Assembly: GCA_902489185.1 (NCBI GenBank)
Contig: CABTZC010000059.1
Location: 1-9,252, forward strand
Reading direction: 5' to 3'
Length of the DNA stretch: 9,252 nt
From: an uncultured Brevibacterium sp.
Lineage (GTDB): Bacteria; Actinomycetota; Actinomycetes; Actinomycetales; Brevibacteriaceae
The notes beneath the pieces are model-generated. The model made no database searches. It worked only from the letters and a program-made list of their open reading frames with translations, and was not told where the DNA came from. The translations under genes and the position numbers were made by a program. This document shows, piece by piece, positions 1 through 5,497 of this stretch (the stretch's first letter is position 1; every line of letters starts with the position of its first letter).

Positions 1-480
1 CACGGGCACCCGGACCACATTCTGGGGCTCCCGAACTTCTACGAAGAGTTCGGTGTTATGCCCACGTACCTGCATACTGACGACGTGTACCGGGTGGAGC
101 GCCCCGCTGACACAATGAACCCGCAGTTCAAGGCAATGCTCGCGCCGCTTGTTGCGCAGTGGGAGGTTCCCCAGGTGCAGCGTTTTAACGACGGCGATGT
201 TCTGCAGCTTGCCGGTTTGGATATTCGGATCGTTCACACACCGGGCCACACCGAAGGCTCGTGCGTGTTCGAAGTGACGGAGGGAAGCGAGTCTCTGCTG
301 TTCACCGGTGATGTCTTGTTTGCCGGTTCGATTGGGCGCGTGGACTTGCCTGGCGGTGACCCGGAAGCCATGCAGCGGTCCTTGGAGATCGTCAAGGGGC
401 TTGCGAGCCAGCCGGTGTATCCGGGCCACGGTCCTGCTACGCGGCTTGACCACGAAAAGCGCGTGAACCCGTTTTTGTAA
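1..480 (+). CDS. MBL-fold metallo-hydrolase, glyoxalase II-like (5' end cut by window)
   Basis: The reading frame is open from base 1 to the TAA at 478-480, giving 159 residues of the C-terminal part. The first six residues are HGHPDH, the HxHxDH metal-binding signature of the metallo-beta-lactamase fold, so only the N-terminal strands are missing. Further ligands follow in the expected order: His83 in PGHTEG, the bridging Asp104 in FTGD, and His143 in YPGHGP. Together these make a binuclear metal site. The family hydrolyses thioesters such as S-lactoylglutathione, but many actinobacterial members have no proven substrate, so glyoxalase II activity is inference. A gene of this type also precedes hisS in Mycobacterium tuberculosis. 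An internal ATG at 58 lies after the metal motif and is not the true start. The enzyme is probably cytosolic; no signal peptide can be judged because the N-terminus is absent. Confidence 0.9.
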   Translation, partial: HGHPDHILGLPNFYEEFGVMPTYLHTDDVYRVERPADTMNPQFKAMLAPLVAQWEVPQVQRFNDGDVLQLAGLDIRIVHTPGHTEGSCVFEVTEGSESLLFTGDVLFAGSIGRVDLPGGDPEAMQRSLEIVKGLASQPVYPGHGPATRLDHEKRVNPFL

Positions 481-555
481 CCGCCACGCGCTCTCATCGC
501 GAGCACTGACATAATGGGTGTGGCCAGAAATCTGGGCATATAAGGAGTTAGTACT

Positions 556-1890
556 GTGGCAACCGCCAAACTTTCAGGTTTTCCCGAATGGTTACCCGCC
601 GATCGCGCTGTTGAAGAACGGATCATCGATCTTCTCAAGCACACGTTTGAGCTCAACGGTTTCGCTGGGATCCATACCCGTGCGGTTGAACCACTGTCAG
701 CCTTGGCTAAAGACGGTGAGATCGACAAAGAAATTTTCGCTGTGTCGCGTCTGCACTCGGAAGGTGCCGAAAAAAACCCCATGGGGTTGCACTTCGATCT
801 CACGGTTCCCACTGCGCGTTACGTGGTGGAAAACGCCGGTCACTTGAATTTCCCGTTTAAGCGGTATCAGATCCAGCCAGTGTGGCGTGGAGAGCGGCCC
901 CAGGACGGCCGTTACCGCGAGTTCATCCAGGCCGACATTGATGTGATCGGCGAAGACACTCTGCCTGAGCACTTCGAATACGAAGTGCCGTTGGTCATTG
1001 TGCAGGCGTTTGATGCTCTGGGTGAGTTGGGAGTGCCGCCGGTGAAGGTGGTTGCGAACAACCGCAAGCTCATTGAGGGATTTGCCCGAGGTGTGGGTCT
1101 GGAAAACATCACCGCGGTCCTGCGCTGTATCGACAAGTACGACAAGATTGGCCCGCAACGGGTAGCCGAACTTCTGCAGGAGGAGGCGGGGGCCACCTCG
1201 GCTCAGGCGGAGGCCTGCCTCAAACTGGCAGACATTGAGTCTTCAACGGCGGAGTTCGCAGACAGGGTGGCGGCGTTGGGTGTCAGCAACGACATGCTGA
1301 ACGAAGGCGTGGAAGCGCTGGTGAAGCTCATTGACCAGGCGCACGCGCAGTCGCCCGGGTCGGTGGTGGCGCAGTTAAAGATCGCCCGAGGTCTGGATTA
1401 CTACACGGGTACCGTGTATGAGACCTTGCTGCAGGGGCACGAGTCCTTGGGGTCGGTGGCTTCAGGTGGTCGCTATGATGCGTTGGCGCGCACGGACAAG
1501 CGCGTGTATCCGGGCGTGGGAATGTCTATTGGGGTGTCGCGGTTGATGTCGCGGTTGATCGGTAAGGACCGGGTGCTCACAGCAACGCGCGAGGTGCCCA
1601 CGGCTGTTCTGGTGGCAGTGACCAATGAAGAGACACGCGCGGAAGCTAACAACGTGGCGCGGGCCTTGCGTGAGCGGGGGATTCCTGCCGATGTGTCGCC
1701 GGTGGCGTCGAAGTTCGGCAAGCAGATCAAGTTTGCGGACAAGCGGGGGATCCCGTTCGTGTGGTTTACCGACGGCGAGTCAGGGCACGAAGTGAAGGAC
1801 ATTCGTTCAGGCAAGCAGGAATCTGCGGCCGCTGACGAGTGGCTTCCACCGTCTGCGGACCTGTGGCCACAGGTTGTGCGGGTGGTGTAG
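556..1890 (+). CDS. hisS: Histidyl-tRNA synthetase
   Basis: This 444-residue class II aminoacyl-tRNA synthetase charges tRNA-His in the cytosol. The GTG start at 556 has an AAGGAG ribosome site at 542-547, 8 nt upstream. Visible motifs are DLTVPTARYV (residues 81-90), motif 2 WRGERPQDGRYREF (110-123) followed by QADIDVIG (125-132), the HisRS-specific RGLDYYTG (278-285), GGRYDAL (304-310), and motif 3 around GMSIGVSRL. The C-terminal anticodon-binding domain starts near residue 350. The DLTVP segment replaces the LRPEGT seen in E. coli HisRS and resembles the eukaryotic and archaeal form. From memory, Streptomyces-like actinobacteria also carry this type. The 75-nt gap after the hydrolase gene could hold a weak promoter (CATAAT at 510-515), but no good -35 is visible. 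Downstream it converges on the arsR-type gene across a 35-nt gap. Confidence 0.97.
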   Translation: MATAKLSGFPEWLPADRAVEERIIDLLKHTFELNGFAGIHTRAVEPLSALAKDGEIDKEIFAVSRLHSEGAEKNPMGLHFDLTVPTARYVVENAGHLNFPFKRYQIQPVWRGERPQDGRYREFIQADIDVIGEDTLPEHFEYEVPLVIVQAFDALGELGVPPVKVVANNRKLIEGFARGVGLENITAVLRCIDKYDKIGPQRVAELLQEEAGATSAQAEACLKLADIESSTAEFADRVAALGVSNDMLNEGVEALVKLIDQAHAQSPGSVVAQLKIARGLDYYTGTVYETLLQGHESLGSVASGGRYDALARTDKRVYPGVGMSIGVSRLMSRLIGKDRVLTATREVPTAVLVAVTNEETRAEANNVARALRERGIPADVSPVASKFGKQIKFADKRGIPFVWFTDGESGHEVKDIRSGKQESAAADEWLPPSADLWPQVVRVV

Positions 1891-1892
1891 GG

Positions 1893-1919
1893 CTGGCTGT
1901 TCTGGCTGGTTGCCTGGCT
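1893..1919. repeat. Three short CTGGCT repeats between convergent genes
   Basis: The 35-nt gap between the hisS stop and the stop of the convergent regulator holds CTGGCT at 1893-1898, 1902-1907 and 1914-1919. Spacing is uneven (9 and 12 nt). No clear terminator hairpin is seen in this gap. It may be chance low complexity. Confidence 0.4.
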
Positions 1920-1925
1920 CGGTGG

Positions 1926-2264
1926 CTACTCCGGGTCTGGGGCCAGCGAGCCGTCGGGCGCGATGTGCTCGAACATCTGGGTGACCATGGTGACCACGTG
2001 CGGGTCATCGACCACGTAGTAGATGCGGCGGCCGTCGCGCCTGGAGGACACGAGCCCGGCGAGGCGCATTTTGGCCAGGTGCTGGCTGATGGATTGGACC
2101 GAAGTGCCGGTCGCCTCGGCAAGTCCCGTCACGTCGTACTCGTTGTGGGTGAGAAACCACACGGTGAGTAGGCGGGTGGGCGAGGAGAGCATGCGGAAGG
2201 TTTCGGCCGCCACCTGCACTTGTGCTGAGGTGGGGTTGTCAACGGCCTCGGGTGGAGTTTCCAT
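1926..2264 (-). CDS. ArsR/SmtB-family winged-helix regulator, likely metal sensor
   Basis: This small winged-helix protein has the ArsR pattern: a helix around FRMLSSPTRL, a helix-turn-helix with recognition region SVQSISQHLAKM, then a beta-wing RRDGRRIYYVV. I chose the ATG at 2264 (112 residues) because AGGAGAAGG (complement of 2266-2274) lies just upstream. An in-frame ATG at 2288 would give 120 residues but lacks a spaced ribosome site. The protein has no cysteine, so the arsenic or cadmium alpha-3 cysteine site is absent. The last helix carries Asp87, His89 and His100 at offsets 0, +2 and +13, the spacing of the SmtB/CzrA alpha-5 zinc site. The fourth ligand (+16) is replaced by Pro103, with Asp104 beside it. 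Such proteins repress metal-efflux genes and release DNA when metal binds. The partner here is unproven; a CDF-like transporter begins at 8944. It is divergent from aspS and convergent with hisS. Confidence 0.88.
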   Translation of the reverse strand: METPPEAVDNPTSAQVQVAAETFRMLSSPTRLLTVWFLTHNEYDVTGLAEATGTSVQSISQHLAKMRLAGLVSSRRDGRRIYYVVDDPHVVTMVTQMFEHIAPDGSLAPDPE

Positions 2265-2276
2265 GCCTTCTCCTGG

Positions 2277-2306
2277 TTCGGGATTCATCCTGGACTAACC
2301 TAGGAT
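2277..2306 (+). promoter_or_regulatory. Possible aspS promoter
   Basis: TAGGAT at 2301-2306 fits the actinobacterial TANNNT -10 pattern. A weak -35, TTCGGG, lies at 2277-2282 with 18-nt spacing. It would start transcription near 2313, leaving about 30 nt of leader with AGGAG at 2330-2334 before the aspS GTG. Confidence 0.4.
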
Positions 2307-2312
2307 GTGAAT
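2283..2312. promoter_or_regulatory. Candidate operator: imperfect inverted repeat in the arsR/aspS divergent region
   Basis: CATCCT at 2286-2291 and AGGATG at 2302-2307 are exact reverse complements with a 10-nt spacer. Outside them, ATTCA (2283-2287) mirrors TGAAT (2308-2312), offset by two extra bases on the right arm. The palindrome CCTAGG (2299-2304) sits inside and covers both candidate -10 elements. ArsR-family proteins bind such dyads over their own promoters, so this is the best operator candidate, but no binding-site consensus confirms it. Confidence 0.4.
2297..2302 (-). promoter_or_regulatory. Possible -10 element of the arsR-type gene
   Basis: On the minus strand the sequence reads TAGGTT. 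It would place the RNA start near 2290 and give a leader of about 26 nt that carries the AGGAGAAGG site before the ATG at 2264. No convincing -35 is visible. It overlaps the opposing TAGGAT element. Confidence 0.35.
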
Positions 2313-2342
2313 ACTGACTTTTCTACTCTAGGAGACTCTTCG

Positions 2343-4115
2343 GTGCTACGTACTCACGAAGCTGGAAGCTTGCGTACTGACCACGTCGATCAGACGGTGA
2401 CTGTGACTGGTTGGGTCGATCGTCGCCGCGACCACGGTGGTGTGGCGTTTATTGATCTGCGTGACGCGTCGGGCATTGTTCAGGTCGTGGTTCACGAAGA
2501 CGTTGCCGATGAACTGAAAAACGAAACGGTCGTCAAGGTCACTGGAACGGTGAAGCCACGTCCGGAAGGCAACACGAACGACGCATTGCCCACGGGTGAG
2601 ATCGAGGTTGTGGATACCGACGTCGAGATTCTTGCGCAGTCGGCAGCACTTCCGTTCCAGGTGTCCGAGCACGCGGAAGACTCCAAGGTGGGCGAGGAAA
2701 CACGCCTGAAGTACCGGTATTTGGATCTGCGTCGCCCGGCCTCGGGCAATGTGCTGCGTTTGCGTTCGGATGTCAACAAGACGGCTCGCCAGGTGCTGGA
2801 CAAGCACAAGTTCATTGAAATTGAAACTCCTACGCTGACGCGTTCAACGCCAGAAGGCGCGCGTGACTTTGTGGTGCCTGCGCGTCTGAAGCCGGGTTCG
2901 TGGTACGCGTTGCCACAGTCGCCGCAGCTGTTCAAGCAGCTGTTGCAGGTGGCTGGCATGGAACGCTACTACCAGATCGCGCGTTGCTACCGTGACGAGG
3001 ACTTCCGTGCCGACCGTCAGCCTGAGTTCACGCAGTTGGACATTGAGGCCAGCTTCGTGGAGCAGGAGGACATCATCGCGCTGGCTGAAGAGATCCTGGT
3101 TGAGCTGTGGAAGCTCATCGACGTGGAGATTCCTACGCCCATTGAGCGCATGACGTACAAAGACGCCATGGAGAAGTACGGAACCGACAAGCCGGACCTG
3201 CGGTTCGGCCTGCCGCTGACGGACCTCACGGAGTACTTCGAAGGAACTGGGTTCCGCGTGTTCCAGGCGCCGTACGTGGGTGCGGTCGTGTACCCGGGTG
3301 GAGCGTCGCTGCCTCGTCGCCAGTTCGATGCGTGGCAGGAATGGGCCAAGCAGCGCGGGGCTAAGGGTCTGGCATACGTACAGGTGGGCGAAGACGGCAC
3401 GCTGGGCGGTCCGGTGGCTAAGAACCTGTCGGATGAAGAAAAGAACGGTTTGGCGGCCGCTGTTGGCGCCAACCCGGGTGACGCGATCTTTTTCGCAGCC
3501 GGTAAGGCCACGGACTCGCGTGCGCTGCTGGGTGCCGCGCGCGTTGAGATCGGTGAGCGCACAGGCCTCATTCAGGAGGGCGACTGGTCGTTCGTGTGGG
3601 TCGTGGATGCGCCCATGTTCGAACCGGCCGAGGACGCAGTGGCTGCCGGTGACGTGGCAGTGGGCGACGGTAAATGGACGGCGGTCCACCACGCGTTCAC
3701 CGCGCCTAAGCCAGAGTTTGCGGACACGTTCGACACGGACCCGGGTTCGGCGTTGGCGTACGCGTACGACATCGTGTGCAACGGTAACGAGATCGGTGGT
3801 GGGTCGATCCGTATCCACCGTCCAGACGTCCAGGAACGCGTGTTCAAGGTCATGGGGATCAGCGAGGAGGACGCGCAAGAGAAGTTCGGCTTCTTGCTGG
3901 ACGCGTTCAAGTTCGGTGCACCTCCGCACGGTGGTATTGCGTTCGGGTGGGACCGTTTGGTGTCACTGCTGGCGGGTACCGAATCGATTCGCGACACGAT
4001 TGCGTTCCCCAAGTCGGGTAACGGGTACGACCCGCTTACGGCTGCGCCTGCTCCGATTACGGACCAGCAGCGTAAGGAAGCGGGCGTGGACTACACGCCG
4101 GAAGACGACGAATAA
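2343..4115 (+). CDS. aspS: Aspartyl-tRNA synthetase, bacterial type, probably non-discriminating
   Basis: This 590-residue class IIb synthetase charges tRNA-Asp. I chose the GTG at 2343 because AGGAG (2330-2334) lies 8 nt upstream and the protein then begins MLRTHEAGSL, the usual actinobacterial N-terminus. An in-frame GTG at 2307 would add 12 residues that do not look like the family. Domains in order: an N-terminal OB-fold anticodon-binding domain with WVDRRRDHGG (24-33); the catalytic core with the TPEGARDF segment; QPEFTQLDIE (226-235); the bacterial GAD insertion in the middle; GGGSIRI (485-491); and motif 3 HGGIAFGWDR (529-538). His31 is the residue linked to relaxed tRNA specificity in Pseudomonas aeruginosa AspRS. 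The enzyme may therefore also make Asp-tRNA-Asn for amidation by GatCAB. rarA follows after 2 nt, so the two are probably cotranscribed. Confidence 0.97.
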   Translation: MLRTHEAGSLRTDHVDQTVTVTGWVDRRRDHGGVAFIDLRDASGIVQVVVHEDVADELKNETVVKVTGTVKPRPEGNTNDALPTGEIEVVDTDVEILAQSAALPFQVSEHAEDSKVGEETRLKYRYLDLRRPASGNVLRLRSDVNKTARQVLDKHKFIEIETPTLTRSTPEGARDFVVPARLKPGSWYALPQSPQLFKQLLQVAGMERYYQIARCYRDEDFRADRQPEFTQLDIEASFVEQEDIIALAEEILVELWKLIDVEIPTPIERMTYKDAMEKYGTDKPDLRFGLPLTDLTEYFEGTGFRVFQAPYVGAVVYPGGASLPRRQFDAWQEWAKQRGAKGLAYVQVGEDGTLGGPVAKNLSDEEKNGLAAAVGANPGDAIFFAAGKATDSRALLGAARVEIGERTGLIQEGDWSFVWVVDAPMFEPAEDAVAAGDVAVGDGKWTAVHHAFTAPKPEFADTFDTDPGSALAYAYDIVCNGNEIGGGSIRIHRPDVQERVFKVMGISEEDAQEKFGFLLDAFKFGAPPHGGIAFGWDRLVSLLAGTESIRDTIAFPKSGNGYDPLTAAPAPITDQQRKEAGVDYTPEDDE

Positions 4116-4117
4116 GA

Positions 4118-5482
4118 GTGGATCTTTTTGACGACGCGGCCGGGGGATCGGTGCTTGATCCCCTGGCCGTTCGTATGCGCCCGCGCTCCATTGACGAACT
4201 CGTGGGGCAGGATCATCTGACGTTTAAGGGTTCGCCACTGAGGCAACTCGCCGAGTCGGACCCGCGCGGGGTAGCTGGGGCCACCTCGGTCATTTTGTAC
4301 GGCCCGCCCGGGGTGGGGAAGACCACCATTGCGCATGCGGTGTCCCACGCCGAGGGGCGACGGTTCGTGGAGTTGTCAGCGATCACTGCGGGTGTGAAGG
4401 ACGTGCGCGAGGTGATCGAGAACGCCAGGCGCGACCGGGAGATGCGCGGGCTCACCACGGTGTTGTTCTTGGATGAGATACATAGGTTTTCCAAGGCGCA
4501 GCAAGACGCGTTGTTGCCGGCGGTGGAGAACCGGTTGGTGGTGTTGGTGGCGGCGACGACGGAAAATCCGTCGTTTTCGGTGATTGCGCCGTTGGTGTCG
4601 CGGTCCTTGGTGTTGCAACTCAAACCGTTGACGGAGGAGCACCTGCGTACGTTGGTGACGCGCGCGGTGTCGGACCCGCGGGGTCTGGCGGGGCAGTTCG
4701 AGCTGTCCGAGGAGGCGCTCGACTACATCGTGTCGGTCGCCAGCGGGGATGCACGCAGGTCGTTGACCGTGCTGGAAGCGGCGGCCGCCTCGGCGAAGGC
4801 TGAGGGGGACGCGGGCACTGAGGGTGACGGCACGGGCGCTGGGGCGCCCGTGATTGAGGAGAGGCACGCGGCCGAGGCGGCCCAGGCTGCCGTTGTCCGG
4901 TACGACCGGGCGGGGGACCAGCACTATGACGTGATTAGTGCGTTTATTAAGTCGATTCGGGGTTCGGACCCGGATGCGGCGTTGCACTATTTGGCGCGCA
5001 TGATTTCAGCGGGTGAGGACCCGCGGTTCATTTGTCGGCGCGTGGTGATTGCTGCGTCGGAGGACATTGGCATGGCCGATCCGAACGCGTTGACGGTGGC
5101 GGTGTCCGCGCAGACGGCGGTGGAGAGGGTCGGGATGCCGGAGGGTCGGATTCCGTTGGCGCAAGCGGTGGTGTATTTGGCGTTGGCGCCTAAGTCGAAT
5201 GCTGCGTACATGGGGATTAACAAGGCGCTGGCCGATGTGAAGGCCGGCAAGTCGGGTGAGGTGCCGCCGCATTTGCGGGACGCGCACTACCCGGGTGCCA
5301 AGGGGCTGGGGCACGGCGTGGGGTATAAGTACTCGCACGACTTCCCGCATTCGGTGTCGCCGCAGCAGTATTTGCCGGATTCGTTGGTGGGCACGCAGTA
5401 CTACGACCCCACCGACAACGGTTACGAAAAGGGCATGGCGGAACGGCTGGCGATCCTGCAGCAGTTGCGGGAGCCTAAGTAG
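4118..5482 (+). CDS. rarA: Replication-associated recombination protein A (RarA/MgsA AAA+ ATPase)
   Basis: This 454-residue AAA+ ATPase belongs to the RarA/MgsA/WRNIP1 family, which acts at stalled replication forks and single-strand gaps. The N-terminus MDLFDD followed by LAVRMRPRSIDELVGQDHL is typical. Walker A is GPPGVGKTT (62-70) and Walker B is LFLDEIHRF, with Asp119-Glu120. The C-terminal half contains YDVISAFIKSIRGSDPDAA (from residue 270), ASEDIGMADP, and the conserved tail HYPGAKGLGHGVGYKY with QQYLPD, which belong to the tetramerisation region. A glycine- and acid-rich stretch at 229-244 looks like a loop insertion. The GTG start lies 2 nt after the aspS stop. The only upstream purine run, GGAAG at 4100-4104, is rather far, so translation is probably coupled to aspS. 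The tail converges on the minus-strand gene with a 9-nt gap. Confidence 0.95.
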   Translation: MDLFDDAAGGSVLDPLAVRMRPRSIDELVGQDHLTFKGSPLRQLAESDPRGVAGATSVILYGPPGVGKTTIAHAVSHAEGRRFVELSAITAGVKDVREVIENARRDREMRGLTTVLFLDEIHRFSKAQQDALLPAVENRLVVLVAATTENPSFSVIAPLVSRSLVLQLKPLTEEHLRTLVTRAVSDPRGLAGQFELSEEALDYIVSVASGDARRSLTVLEAAAASAKAEGDAGTEGDGTGAGAPVIEERHAAEAAQAAVVRYDRAGDQHYDVISAFIKSIRGSDPDAALHYLARMISAGEDPRFICRRVVIAASEDIGMADPNALTVAVSAQTAVERVGMPEGRIPLAQAVVYLALAPKSNAAYMGINKALADVKAGKSGEVPPHLRDAHYPGAKGLGHGVGYKYSHDFPHSVSPQQYLPDSLVGTQYYDPTDNGYEKGMAERLAILQQLREPK

Positions 5483-5497
5483 CGGGCAGTACTAGGC
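5473..5497. terminator. Possible two-way hairpin made by the converging 3' ends of rarA and the 695-residue gene
   Basis: The bases GCCTA(A)GTA at 5473-5481 pair with TACTAGGC at 5490-5497: eight pairs with one bulged A and an 8-nt loop. Both stop codons (TAG at 5480-5482 and the minus-strand TAG at 5494-5492) lie inside it. No T run follows on either side, so it may be a weak terminator or only an mRNA 3'-end structure. Confidence 0.35.

Noticed and set aside
770..786. A AAA AAC heptamer followed by CCCCATGGGG in hisS, resembling a -1 slippery site with a small hairpin.
   Set aside because: The -1 frame stops after roughly 28 codons, the hairpin loop would be only 2-4 nt, and hisS is complete in its own frame.
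2844..3929. Long antisense frame inside aspS (361 residues, minus strand).
   Set aside because: It lies wholly within a certain synthetase gene, is very rich in Arg, Val and His as expected of a GC-rich shadow frame, and shows no domain.
3280..4131. Alternative plus-strand frame inside aspS (283 residues).
   Set aside because: Arg/Ser/Thr-rich shadow of the aspS reading frame with no family resemblance.
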